From positions 2,272,997-2,336,996 of the forward strand of contig RDEW01000002.1 of NCBI GenBank assembly GCA_011109175.1: DNA of 64,000 nt, given 5' to 3'. This stretch comes from Dicyema japonicum. Taxonomy: Eukaryota > Dicyemida > Rhombozoa > Dicyemidae. The position numbers and the translations under genes are program-made. Below are positions 36,101 through 47,539 of this stretch, one piece after another. Positions within the stretch are counted from its first letter, which is position 1. Each line of letters opens with the position of its first letter. Under the pieces are notes generated by a model, which saw only the letters and a list, made by a program, of their open reading frames with translations, was not told the origin of the DNA and made no database searches.

Positions 36101-37057
36101 ACAGCTGGGCATCCCCCAGATCGTCCAAAGCCTTTACAACCGTCAGAAAGGGCAGCAGGTACAACTTTCTGTTGTAAACAAGCGAGATTGTCACACAACC
36201 ATTCTTCAAGTAATGCAGGGTCATATGCTGCTGTGATTAGCCCCAAAAACCCCTGGCAGTTCGCTGGACCCCACGCACCTCATGGTCACTCCGAACTCTG
36301 TGTAGTTGTCCCCACGTTGCTTCCAGACCCTTCTGCTGAGCGCCAATGGCTAAAACTCAGAAATCACGAAAAACGTAATTTCTCCGCGAACGGTCAACAT
36401 CCGTATACATCTTTCAATTCCATTGACGATGAAGTACCCCCGAAGCTCTGTGATCTTAAAAACCTAAAACCTCGGCATCTTCTCCAGCCTTGATCAGTTC
36501 TCTGGGAGAAAGGTCCCGCAGGTGGCACAGCGATGACTAGAATACAACAAATCAGAGCACGTGGAGCATTACTGGGAACAAAGTCGACAACTGACGGTCG
36601 ATGTAGCACACAACCTTATCATCCACCTTACACATAAGTTCCACGTGCATTTTACCACCATAATTGGTTCTGGTTTGTCGACACTAAATAGGGGACCAAA
36701 GTACCTCAGAAGGGAGTATTTTGTCGTTCATAAAGTCAAATTCTTCTCCTGGCATGAGAATTCTGGCATTCTGAAGTTATTATGTTAAATACAGCAATGG
36801 CTAGTTCCACCCGCTGTCCGTTGATGAGCACTCCATGACTTTGCACGTTCTAGGGGGTTAGGGTGGACCTCTTACTCGGATAGCCTCGAGAAGACCATCG
36901 CCCACGAAACGGTCGTAAGAATCGATGTGGTTCTTGACTAGGTCGCGGAGTTTCTGTCAAATATTGTTGATCTGGTTACCTCGTTTGGAGTTTCGTTTAT
37001 TTGGCCGAATTTTATGAGTTTTGAGCTCACTCGTTTTGTCATCTCAAAGTCATCCAT
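33180..37057 (-). CDS. POLR1B: RNA polymerase I second-largest subunit, 24 mostly tiny introns
   Basis: POLR1B (RPA2/RPA135) forms much of the active site of RNA polymerase I, which makes pre-rRNA in the nucleolus. The start is ATG at 37057 and the stop TGA at 33182-33180, with AATAAA about 10 bp beyond. In order I see [42 protein letters not shown] with the CVCVHIK block; [21 protein letters not shown] and [26 protein letters not shown]; the PEDMPF and [12 protein letters not shown] motifs; [20 protein letters not shown]; a C-terminal zinc ribbon (CGTCGS, CRVC); and the end [15 protein letters not shown]. These fit Pol I better than Pol II or III. I infer 24 GT-AG introns: 23 of 20-26 bp and one of 125 bp (35107-35231). 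About 30 residues before SPRNIYQC, including the usual IGTMEQ.FM block, are missing. Three apparent one-base deletions (near 36388, 35775 and 35257) break the frame. Corrected length is about 1074 residues. Confidence 0.9.
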
Positions 37058-37059
37058 TC

Positions 37060-38540
37060 AAATTGCACGTGATTAAAATTATGTTTATTCAAATTCAAAT
37101 TTTTTCGTAAATTTATTTTATGAATTTTTTAAATAAAAATTGTTAATTTTAATTAATTTAAAAAAAATTTAAATGAGACAACATTGATAAGGCTAGGTAA
37201 TTTAACAATTTCTGTACATGTTCTGTTTAAGAATTGTCAACTTTCGCTGTTAAATACGGAACACTCCGTGAGAGTCGGTAAGCAGATGATCTAGACAGCT
37301 TCCGAAAAATTGCAATCTCGAAAACATGAAGGAGTCTAACAGAGCGGATCATCTTGGGGTGGCACAAGGGACGCGAAGGATAATACTTTTTTATTGCGAA
37401 TGTTAATTCCTTAGAAAATTGAGATGGTGACGTACCTGATTGCACAGAATGTACGATTGCTTAATGGCTGATAAATAGCATTGTCTTCCTCCTCATGGGA
37501 ATGGATGAAGGAACGGAGCCAGAGGACATCGAAAACCCAATATGTTGAATCAAGGAAGTGTCAGAAACATCGAGTATTCGGATTCAAATTCATTCTGGGC
37601 TTAATTAAAGTAATTTAGACCACCAAATTGATGACAAGAGGGTAAACGACACCCAGGAAAAAGCATTGGACGAATTTGACAAATTTCGGATGTTCTACAG
37701 CAGCAAAAAAAGTGTTGCTGGAATATATGTATCTAGCGAGTTGCATATCAATCAAATTTTTCTTTGATGACGTTGTCGTAGTAATGAAATTGATTAAAGA
37801 CTGGTCCCTCAGTTTTGGGAGGGTGTCGCTGATTAAATCACTTTTAGTTTCGACGGATTTTCCGGGATATCAACATTAGTTCGACATTACAAATGATGCT
37901 GCTTCATCCGAGATACGAGACCTTGTACCTCCTTCCCGAAATTACGGCAAGGTATCACGCTTTTTTTAGACATAAAAAATATTTTATAAGAGACCTTGAT
38001 CAGAGATGACAAGTATTCATCAGTCAGCCTTGTTTTCTGAGAAAATTTAGTTGATTTCATAAAGGAAAACATGTCAACACATAGGTTAAACCGAACATTG
38101 CCATAATCATCTTTGAAATCTTTCTGAAGTTTGTAAACTATCCGGGAATCTATAATTAGAAGCCAGATATCCACATTTCGAGGTATTTTGCTTCGAGTTT
38201 AGAATCAGACTGAATTTCTAACAGTTCCATCGTAACGCACGCACCTTGTAGGACAGTATCTCTGTTCTGAATCCATTGACCTACAATAATATCGGGTAGT
38301 GGTCTGAAGCAAGGTCATACAACACTAGCCAGGACGTCTGGAGAGCGATGTTCGGAGCAAATGGAGAGATTGGGGGATGTGTTAGAATTGTCTTATTGTA
38401 CGCTATACGTGTGATGTGTTGGAGATGGTCATTTAGGACTACGAAGCTTTCAATCTCCGACGAAAACTTCTCCTCTAGTTTATACAGTTTATCATCAGAA
38501 GACCATAGAGGAATTTGTCATTAAAATACAGAACATGATT
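37060..38540. other. Unassigned sequence upstream of POLR1B
   Basis: It starts with an AT-rich stretch (37075-37180) that includes the POLR1B promoter region and a CACGTG at 37066, just upstream of the ATG. The rest carries only short frames; 38400-38540 probably belongs to the LINE fragment that follows. Confidence 0.4.
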
Positions 38541-38544
38541 ATGT

Positions 38545-38990
38545 TCTTCAGGAACGAGATGAATATACGCGGATGACATCTTAATTCTGGATTCGTCTTT
38601 GAGGGCATACCTCTTAGAGCGGCGACTAGGAGCTTTTGTCGACAAAGTCCAGGATTGGTGTGATCGGAGAGCCCTGAGACTCTACGGAAAAATCCAGTTA
38701 CTTATGATAAGCAGGCTGGGTAGGCATCACGAAGAGCCCTACACTCTTTGCATACCGAGAATTTCATCTCTGAAATACCTGAGGATTGCTGTAGATAAGA
38801 GAGGATCATACATGAAGGACATCGAAGAGCGAAGGAAGAAGGCTGTGCAAGTACTGTTCTGCACTAGAAGCCTAAAGTTGGATGGTGATACCATGCTCTT
38901 TGTCTTTCGGATGTGATTCTTCCAAGACTTATTTACGGACACGATGAGAATTGAGGATTTTATGTTCGAACGCTAGAAGAGCCGTAGATA
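38545..38990 (+). mobile_element. LINE reverse-transcriptase fragment
   Basis: Encodes IYADDILILDSS (about 38555-38595), then LLERRLGAFVDKVQDW, CDRRALRL and YMKDIE-RR-KAVQ-LF, and beyond a frameshift ILPRLIYGHDEN. Nearly the same protein is encoded on the minus strand at 20.2-20.6 kb. Confidence 0.7.
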
Positions 38991-39499
38991 GGTGGAATTG
39001 GTGAAGAGTTCATGCCTCAAGTGACGTTATCTCTTTTTGTAACTCCAAATGAGGTAAAAGTGAAATCCCATGTGATATCAATACAAGCTTAAGATTTTCA
39101 AAACGAGAAAATGGCCACATAGGTGTGTCTGGTTTTATTGTTAAAATGAACTTTTGGGAATCAATTTGGAGTTAACGATTACATGGGCGCTTCTAAATAA
39201 AAGTGGTCGAAATATTATTGTGTTAAATGAGGTTTTCAAATTCAAACAACAGATGGACCACGTGGGCTGGTCTCTAAAAAGAGGTCGAAAATTATCGATT
39301 ATCATACGAATTATGTTCTAAACTTTGAAGGAATATTTATGCTAATTTTCTGTTTTAGGCCTGCTCACGCCTCAGAGACAACATGAGCAGGTCTCCATGT
39401 GAGGAGAGTATACTTGGTTGTGAGGAAAGAGAGAGGGTATACCTGAAGGCTGCTAGTAAATATATAATCGTAGATATTCGACTTAAAGTACTTAATGAT

Positions 39500-42180
39500 T
39501 TGTTTGAGAGGCTTTTCCATAAAAAGCAGTGCATGCTGTTGAGGCTCTGATCTCCACCATCAAGGATGTTTTGAAGCCTGACGCCGTTTCTTCGGAATGG
39601 GTTAAATTTTTCCTTTTCCCGTCACTCACTCTTGGGATCAGCAGACCAACGGAAGCATCCACTTCTCTCGCAACGAATATCAAAAAGAGAGTTAGACTGT
39701 TTCTAAATGAACATAAAATGTCACTTACTGCTTTAAAATCAACTCAAATTGCACCCCGGAGTTCAAAGCGTCCGAAAACGGAGGAACTTCGCTTAATAAA
39801 GAAACTAATCAGGATGAAACTTATGGAAGGCGATATTCGTGGTGCTGTACGGCTATTAGTTTGTGATCCTGGGACACTTAAAAACACCCCTGAAACGCTC
39901 ATGTCTTTACGAGAAAAACACCCCGGATCCCCCGAAGACTTGAGAACTATAAAACCTTTCCACGAGGAACAATTGCTCGCCTCTAACGAAGATATAATCA
40001 CCTCCCTGCGTTCATTTCGTCCTAGTAGTGGAGGTGGTATTGATGGCTTGAGACCCGGTCACCTACGTGATCTCACAGCTCCAATGATGGGATCTGTCGG
40101 AAAGGATCTTTCGAATGTTATTTGCGAACTGATCAACAAAATTCTTTCTGGATGTTTGTCTCCTTTCGGTCGAGATATGTTATTTTCTGCTAATCTTGTT
40201 GCTCTCCGAAAGCCTGACGGCGGTGTCAGACCGATTGCTATTGGAAACGTGTTCAGGAGACTTGCAGCTAAAGTCGCTTGCTTTTCTGGGGTTCAAAGAT
40301 TACTTCCTATTTTCAGTCCTATACAGATGGGCGTTGGAGTTCGTGGCGGTGCAGAGGCTTGTGTCCACGCAGTGAGGAGTTTTTTCACGTCGTCGTCCGA
40401 ATGCAAAGAGGACGTTGTTGTCTGCAAAGTAGATCTTAAGAACGCATTTAATTCCATAAGGAGAGATCATTTATTGGAGTTATGCCAAAAATATTTACCA
40501 CATATTTGGGAGATTGTTCGCCTTTCATATTCTAATCCATCATCATTGGTTTTCCACGATGCCATCATTAAATCACGAACTGGTGTTCAACAAGGCGACC
40601 CACTTGGACCTCTTCTCTTTGCTTTGGGGATCCAGGGAGTAGCCGCATGCTTAAAATCACCTTTAAATTTATGGTATTTGGATGACGGAATCATTGGTGG
40701 ACATCCAGATACAGTTTTGGAGGACGTGCGTCGTTTGATATCTGAATTCGAAGCGATTGGCCTTTCTGTCAACAAGGCCAAATGTGAATTAATCAAGATC
40801 AATTTGAGTCCCGATCTGACTACTTTCTACAATGACCAGTTTAAATACACTCTCGAAAATTATGCATCGGTTCCAGTTGGGGAGTCTCTGTTCCTCGGTT
40901 CTCCTATATTCGAAAACCAAATTGTGGACGTGTTTAAAGAAAGGACAATAGAGCTCGGTACTTTTGAGACCCGTTTGCGGCATGTTGACAACCATATTGC
41001 CCTCTTCCTATTGAGACACTGCTTGTCCATTCCAAGATTAAACTATTTACTAAGGACTGCACCATGTTATAAGTGTGATTCCCTTTTAATGGAATACTCT
41101 GATTGCCTCAAAAGATGTACTGAATTCGTACTTAACGTTTCTCTTGATACCCCTGGATGGATACAGACTCAATTACCGATATCATTGGGTGGAATCGGTC
41201 TTACTACTCCCTGCCAAATTGCTGGCCCGGCGTATTTTGCCTCAAAACTTTCATGCAAAAACCAAGTGGACTCAATTCTTTCAAAGCTTCCATCTCGGAA
41301 ACTGTCCAATGACTTGGTTGAATACATGGACGTGTGGGAAGTGAAGGGCTTAGCGAGCCGCGTAATCCAGACCAACAATCGTCTTGGATGATCCATAGAT
41401 GGAATGCTCTGGCATCCAACCTAGTCAGCCGGCTCTCTGGACATCGCCTGGATTGTTTCCAAAATTCGAGGGAGGCGGTTGATGGATCTTGGCTTGGGGT
41501 TTACCCATGTCAAGAAGTTGGTGGATTGTTGGATGATGACTCACTTCGTACAGCTGTATGTCTACACCTCGGATTGCCTGTTTGCACCAAATCGAAGTGC
41601 AAATGTGGCTGTCTATCGGACGAACTGGGTCTCCACCTCCTCTCATGCCGGAGCGGAATTGGCAGATCTTCTCGACATTCGGCAATGAACGGCATCATTA
41701 AGAGGGCATTAGAATCGGCTGGATTCCGTTGCCGGATCGAACCGACTGGTCTATTTGACAACGGAAGACGCCCTGACGGCATGACCTCCTTTCCTTTTGA
41801 GCGAGGGCGAAACCTTGTATGGGATGTGACCTGTGTCTGCTCTTTCGCCCCAAGCAAAAAAAATAATTCACCGGGCAGACCTTCTTCTCAAGCAGAGGAA
41901 GTAAAAAATGCTAAATATTCGGATATCAGCGACAGGTACATTTTCGCACCTGTCGCGATTGAAACTTCGGGGAACTTTGGCCCTAAAACGCTGAAGTTCC
42001 TGAACCATTTGGAAAACTACTAACTGACAAAACTGGTGATCTTCGTGAGACGAGATGGCTCAAGGAGAGGCTCTCGTTGGCTGTTGTCCGTGGGAATAGC
42101 TTGTGCATCTCCCAACAGCTGAATTAAAATTAACTATTCTTTTTCCTTTTTCCTAATAAAATACATTATAAAAAAAAAAT
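39500..42180 (+). mobile_element. Nearly complete RLE-type LINE: reverse transcriptase plus restriction-like endonuclease
   Basis: A 620-residue open frame (39529-41391) is followed in another frame by 41334-42023. One frameshift near 41391-41397 separates them, so together they make one ORF of about 830 residues. The reverse transcriptase has motif A VDLKNAFNSIRRD, motif B GVQQGDPLGPLLFALG and motif C WYLDDG. The second part has a Cys/His cluster (KSKCKCGCLSD...GLHLLSC...RH) and RPDGMTSFPFERGRNLVWD, the restriction-like endonuclease core. Upstream, the frame continues through a TAA at about 39518, so the 5' end is decayed or truncated. A 3' UTR with AATAAA (about 42151) ends in an A tract at about 42167-42178. 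The domain order is that of R2/R4/NeSL-type elements. It has no micro-introns. It is the best preserved of at least three copies here (11.4, 39.5 and 45.6 kb). Confidence 0.85.
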
Positions 42181-42199
42181 AGGAAATTTAGTAGGAGCT

Positions 42200-42560
42200 A
42201 GTTAGATTAAGTGAAATATAGACAGTTATCATTATTTTAATAGCTAATGCTAGTATTGGATTATCTAATCATAATAGACACATGACGCCTCTCTATTAAC
42301 AAGGGATTAATGACTAATCGTAAAGTATTCCTTTAGGTTTAACACAATTGAGTAGCTCTAACATTGATGGGTATGATTAAAATGCTAGACAATTCCTTTC
42401 AGCTTAACACATTTTGGAAGGCTAACATCGCTAGGAAAGACTGATTAAAATATCAGAGAAAAATCATCTTAAAATTAGCACATGTTAAAAGATTACATTA
42501 ATTAAATAGACAAATTTTCCTTAGTCTACCACATTTTATTGAAAACGCTGTCTCTGGTAA
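42200..42560. repeat. Degenerate tandem repeat, unit about 68 bp
   Basis: Several diverged units follow one another. Each starts with GATTAA or similar and carries a CTTTAG-TTAACACA block and an AGGCTAACAT-like block. The clearest are 42307-42376, 42377-42445 and the next two. Identity between units is modest. It lies between the LINE poly(A) and the CTPS promoter. Confidence 0.5.
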
Positions 42561-42895
42561 GATTAAGAGTCTCAATAGATTAGATGAGATTAAACATGAT
42601 TAATGAGGTTTAAAACATCAAAAGACCCAAAAGAGCAGTTAATAAACAACTATATATTCCCACATAAATTTTATTTAATACAGATATTAAAATAATTAAA
42701 ATAAAAATATTAAAATTTATATTATTTATTAAAATTCGACCGCCTTCATAATGCCAAAAACGTGTGAATTGTTTTTAAATAAATTAATTTTAACGCCACA
42801 ATCGTTACTTAAATGACACATTTACGTATTTATTACTGACATTAAGGTATGTCCTCGACTAAATGATCCTCCCCATAAATACTAATCCCTGTAGA

Positions 42896-44908
42896 ATGAA
42901 ATACGTATTTGTCACCGGAGGAGTCGTCAGTGGTCTTGGCAAGGGAGTAGCCTCGTGTTCATTGGGAGTGATCCTCCAATCCATAGGCTTTTGCGTGACA
43001 GCCATCAAAATCGACCCTTATCTCAACGTGGATGCTGGGACATTCTCCCCTTATGAGCATGGTTGAGTCAGTCTCTCATTCAAGGAGAGGTCTTTGTCCT
43101 CAATGACGGCAGTGAGGTGGATCTCGACTTGGGGAACTACGAACGCTTCCTGGGGATCTCCCTAACAGGGCAGCACAACATCACCACAGGAAAGGTGTAC
43201 AAACAGGTCATCGAAAATGAACGAGAAGGGCGATATTTGGGCAAAACTGTACAAAGTCAGTTCAGTTTCTTTATATTAGTCGTCCCCCATATTACAGATC
43301 ATATACGAAAGCTCATTGAAGAGGTCTCACATCTCCCCGTAATGGGCCGCGATGGGAAAGAGAGGGTACCCGACGTCTGTATAGTCGAGGTTGGGGTATC
43401 TCTATAAGTCCAGTTTGGTGGAACTGTGGGGGATATTGAAGGAATGCCATTCTACGAGGCAGCTCGTCAAATGATGTACCACATGGACAACGAGGATGTC
43501 TTCACTGTGCATGTCTCGCTGGTCCCCGAAGTATTGATGTGCTCTCAATCTAGCTAAACACAACGGGGGAGCAAAAAACGAAACCGACTCAGCATTCGGT
43601 CAAAAAACTGAGGGAGGTTGGACTAATTCCTGATTTGGTTGTCATCAAACTGACTCGTAGCTGATTTGTAGGTCCACCAATCCTCTGGATGAGAACATTC
43701 TCCGGAAAATCTCCTCATTTTGCTACACAAAGCCCTTCAACGTACTCATTTAGTTTACTGGAGGTTATAAACTGCCATGACGTCGACAGCATTTATCTGG
43801 TCCCTTCTTTGATGATGGAACAGAGTGTGGACAAGATCCTGATCAGTCGCCTCAATCTGTTCCCCCTCGTGCTGGCTGGGAAGATCCCCTCTTCTGAGAA
43901 CCTGGCTAAGTTCAGAGAATTCGGCAAAAAGTACCCTTTTCTGCTAAAACAAGGCATAATTCCGTCAGAGAACCCACCAGAATAGCTGTGGTAGGCAAAT
44001 ACACTAAAATGGGGGACACCTATCTCTCCCTTTACCAGGCTCTCCAACGAGCTTCCTTGCACGTGGACAGAAAGTTAATTATCGAAGTTGTTCGGTGTGT
44101 TTTACCTAGAAAATTGAATCCACGTGTCTCGAAGACCCAGCCACGCAGATTACGAGAAGAATGGAGAACTCTGAGTTCTTGCGAGTTATTTTTGTGATTT
44201 ATTGGATCTAGTGGTATTTTGGTCCCCCCTGGCTATGGGGAGAGGGGAACTGAAGGAATGATCAAGGCGGTGAGATTTGCCCGCGAAAATAATGTCCCCT
44301 TTTTTGGTTCTGGCTCGTCCTTACTGTAGGGATCTGCTTTGGAATGCAAATGGCTGTGATTGAGTTTGGGAGACACGTGTGTCACCTGGAACGTGCAAAT
44401 TCCACGGAATGTGATGAAGACACTCCTCACCCTGTGGTATCTGTTATGGCTGACTCAAGATTATCATCATGACTGAACACAACCAGGGACAAATGGGGGG
44501 CACTATGCGACTTGGGAGTCAGAAATCGGTGTTTTCGCAGGAATACCCGGACTCCATTTCAAGTCACGTGGTTATCTAAGTCGTAGAGAGGCTGTTCAAT
44601 GACGCTGAGTGCATTTTTCAACGTCACAGACATCGCTATGAGGTCAACCCCAGTTATGTGGGGACCATGACTGAGAAGGGACTCCAATTTGTAGCAAAAA
44701 CGCCGGATTCTGTAAGAATGGAAATTGCTGAGCTTCCCAAGTCCGGTCTGTCTGTTGATTTACTTTAGTTCACCCTTATTTTGTTGGGGTTCAGTTTCAC
44801 CCCGAGTTCCTGTCCTCTGTTGAACGCCCATGTCCATTTTTTGTAGGATTTGTGACTGCTTCTAGTGAGCATACTAGGAAGGGTCACGTGCTCACTAATG
44901 GTTGTTGA
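42896..44908 (+). CDS. CTPS: CTP synthase with about 13 tiny introns
   Basis: CTP synthase makes CTP from UTP, ATP and glutamine in the cytosol. The protein starts [17 protein letters not shown], the synthetase-domain P-loop. Next come [20 protein letters not shown] and [39 protein letters not shown] with [25 protein letters not shown]; and the glutamine amidotransferase domain with [15 protein letters not shown], the nucleophile Cys in [10 protein letters not shown], and HPEF with its His. The first intron (43062-43084, 23 bp) splits the Gly of PYEHGEV. I infer introns of 23, 24, 24, 23, 23, 22, 17, 20, 37, 23, 23, 18 and 23 bp, leaving 1713 coding bases (570 residues), an exact multiple of three. 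The intron ending at 43671 lacks a GT donor in the required phase, and the 17- and 18-bp introns are less certain. I chose the ATG at 42896 over the in-frame ATG at 42863 because family members start MKY. CCCTGTAG sits one base before it. Confidence 0.92.
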
Positions 44909-44909
44909 T

Positions 44910-45119
44910 TTTTTGGATTTTTTACTTAAATTGTCTTTGCGTTCATTTTTTGAAATATTCTTTGTGAACCTGAACTAGCGATTCAGACGGGAACCAATAG
45001 TCTAACAGCGCCTAGCTGGTGGACGCTAGTAAATTTCAAATCTAGCCTTTTACAGTAAGTTGGTGCCGGTCTTCGCCTTATAGGGGTTCCTGGTCAATTA
45101 TTGATATTAAATTATTTTA
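44910..45119. other. 3' flank of CTPS
   Basis: T-rich sequence without a canonical AATAAA near the stop codon. No other feature was recognised. Confidence 0.4.
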
Positions 45120-45350
45120 AAGACTCAGAATAAATCCGAACTAATTCCGTGATCCTGACGTGGTCCAGTAGAACCCTCATTCAAACACAGTGATCCAGAA
45201 AACATTGTCCAGGTAGTTAAGGCCGAGGTCAGAACTCGTCGCAAGGGTGAAATAGTTTCCCAGTGGAATGAATAGATGGATCCTTTCGAGTGCCTGTCAG
45301 TCATTGGCTGTCTCCGAGTAAGGCGAATCTGATGACTCCCTTAAAAATAA
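45120..45350. repeat. Dispersed repeat R3, copy 2
   Basis: The longest R3 match: GTAGAACCCTCATTCAAACA, CAGTGATCCAGAAAACATTG, TGGAATGAATAGATGGATCC and CGAGTGCCTGTCAGTCATTG are shared with 55690-55945 and partly with 25370-25560. Confidence 0.6.
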
Positions 45351-45629
45351 GAAAGAATAATTTCAAACAAGTACCTACATGGCTAATTTTTAAATTCCCG
45401 ACCAATAGATTTTTTGGATAAAGAACATCCTAAAACTCACTAATTTTAAGTAGAACACCATAAAAACCAATTTTCAGCATAATTGATAGATTTTTAGGGA
45501 TTTTCTGAAATCATTAAAAATTATTGTTTTATAGAGGGTAAATTGAAAACCCAATCTTCATTCCTGATTACTCGTATACACGTGTTGAAAAGTTGACTAA
45601 AACAGTAAACCTCTACCTTGATCACCAGA

Positions 45630-45910
45630 ATCCAATTGAGCGAACTGAGCCCTATTCACCTCGGAGTTGGAATTCCTTACGGATGTGAATCGACAATTCA
45701 TTCAGTCCAAAATTTCATTGCCAGTCCGTCTGACACTCAGGATGTAATAAATAGTTAAAACTGGATATCCGCGATGCTTTCAATAGCATTCGCAGAAATG
45801 GAATCAAAGAGGCAAGTGATTCCAGTATCCCGGAAATTAGCAGGATGATAAAACTCACACACCCTCTAATCCAAGACTGGAGTCCAACAGGGCGACTTGC
45901 CAATAAATAT
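45630..45910 (+). mobile_element. RLE-type LINE fragment (reverse transcriptase)
   Basis: Frames give HLGVGIPYGCESTIHSVQNF, then LDIRDAFNSIRRNGIKEASD and SIPEISRMIKLTHPLIQ. They align with MGVGVRGGAEACVHAVRSF, DLKNAFNSIRRDHLLELCQK and HIWEIVRLSYSNP of the element at 39.5-42.0 kb. Confidence 0.7.
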
Positions 45911-46554
45911 GAGAAAGTACCAGAAGCATTGCGATAGCAACTAATTAAAGTACCGCGAATGCACTTTAAATCTTTATTTCCGTTGGAAGTAGAGGAAAAA
46001 AAGAGGTTTAAAAAAACGTCGACACATAAAGATCGTTTTTGCTGACAATTTTTCCAAGAGATAAACATTGCGATTTCTGTGTGTAGGAATAAACTCTGGT
46101 TGTGCCTCAAGAGTATTTAAGAATTCAGACCCGGGGGTAGTAAATTCGTTATCATTATTGTACAAACGAGTGGGTGCATTTCCTTACAGATCGTCGGGGT
46201 GGGGGGAGTGGGAGAAATGAGTTCTCAAATCTGGGAGCAACCAGCGGTGGTTAACTGTTTGTGTTAAAATTATCAGAATTATCAAAATTAGTAGTCCAAA
46301 GTACAAACTTTGCAGGTAACAGGGCATATTTGCTTCAGGTTTTCATCACAGTTTGATCTGACGTATAAGCAAATTGAGGCCCAATTTCTACACTCTGAAA
46401 TAATTAAATGTCATTTACCGCCACATAAGTTACAGGTTTGCATACACAAAAGGTTTCTCTGTGTCGATTCAATTCCACAGTTTATATTTTTACAGTATTT
46501 TGGTCCTAAAAGATCATAGCAATCTATAAACAGTACAACATTTACTGTCAACGA

Positions 46555-46860
46555 TTAGGATCAATCCAATAATGAACGAAACAAACATGTATTTATTTTT
46601 TGAAGGTGAAATTTTAATTAAAAAATAAATTAATTAATTTTAAAAAATCTATCTTACATATAATTTCAAATTTCCTACAGGAAAAATTAATTCACACTCT
46701 TTTTTCTACAACCCTTCTCGACACTTTTCTTTTTTGCTGTAGAACTTCCATTTCACGCCTATTTGTCACAGCAGATTCTCCGTGTTTTATGAACATGGAA
46801 CTTTTGAAGATCTTCGAAAGACGGTAAGGTGGAATATGTTGCTGAGCAAAGGAAATCAGT
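46555..46860. repeat. Duplicated segment D2, copy 1
   Basis: Matches 55045-55360 in the same orientation, with shared blocks CAATAATGAACGAAACAAAC, AAATTCACACTCTTT-like, CATGGAACTTTTGAAGA and AGACGGTAAGG. The minus strand contains short open frames in both copies that could be the end of a small gene, but they differ between copies and no family is recognised. Confidence 0.6.
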
Positions 46861-47154
46861 ATTGCGAAAAGAATGATTAGAAAATAAGGTAAAGCGACTA
46901 GGGAGATAAAAAAACAGATAATACTGGCTGGAAATGGGAAATCCTGATTTTTGGATATTATTTTCGAAAATAATTAAATCTGAAAGATAGGTAAGGAGAT
47001 GTGTCTCAAGTCTTGAGGTGGTATCCTAATTTTAAATAAAAAGTGACAGAAGCATTGAGAGAGCAAATTGCTTTAGCAATAAGAAGTAGAGATAAATTTA
47101 AATTTCAGTTGAAAGAAAGAAAAACGTGAGAAATTGTAAAAGAAAATTGTCGAA

Positions 47155-47330
47155 AATTATAGACGAATTAGCTGTATCTGTTCTATGAGAAAAATTAAGG
47201 AAAAGTCTGTTTTTAATCGATTATCGGATGCTAATGAAGAAAACTGCTTTCTGATCATCAATGGAGACTCCATTGGGACCGTAACACTGAAGATCTTGAG
47301 AGAACTGTGGACGGCGATTCATAATTCAAA
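47155..47330 (+). mobile_element. LINE reverse-transcriptase fragment (early motifs)
   Basis: RRISCICSMRKIKEKSVFNRL resembles the Y R...L.....KI.EK....RL block at the start of LINE reverse transcriptases. The fragment at 56.5 kb (GKVCFNRL) is similar. Confidence 0.4.
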
Positions 47331-47464
47331 AAGTTAAAAAATACCTTATTAATGTTTGTTCTGAAGCACTTTGAGAATATTATGATTTCAGACTGAACGC
47401 CTCCAAGAAATTGTATTTGGGACACTCTCTGTATTTGGGACCATTATCTTTTGGGGAGGGGTTG

Positions 47465-47532
47465 AACTGTATTAGTAATTATTATTATTTAAGCCAAAGG
47501 AACACAGTATTATTATTATTATTATTATAAGC
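47465..47532. repeat. (ATT)n microsatellite at a LINE 3' end
   Basis: Two ATT tracts, at about 47478-47490 and 47510-47530. They lie just beyond the minus-strand LINE that ends near 47540 and look like its 3' tail. Confidence 0.7.
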
Positions 47533-47539
47533 ACTTATC

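Noticed and set aside
33418-36609. Unrelated-looking minus-strand frames within POLR1B as separate genes
   Set aside because: They are exons of POLR1B read through micro-introns into the wrong frame.
40587-41857. Minus-strand frames under the RLE LINE
   Set aside because: They are shadows of the reverse-transcriptase and endonuclease ORF on the plus strand.
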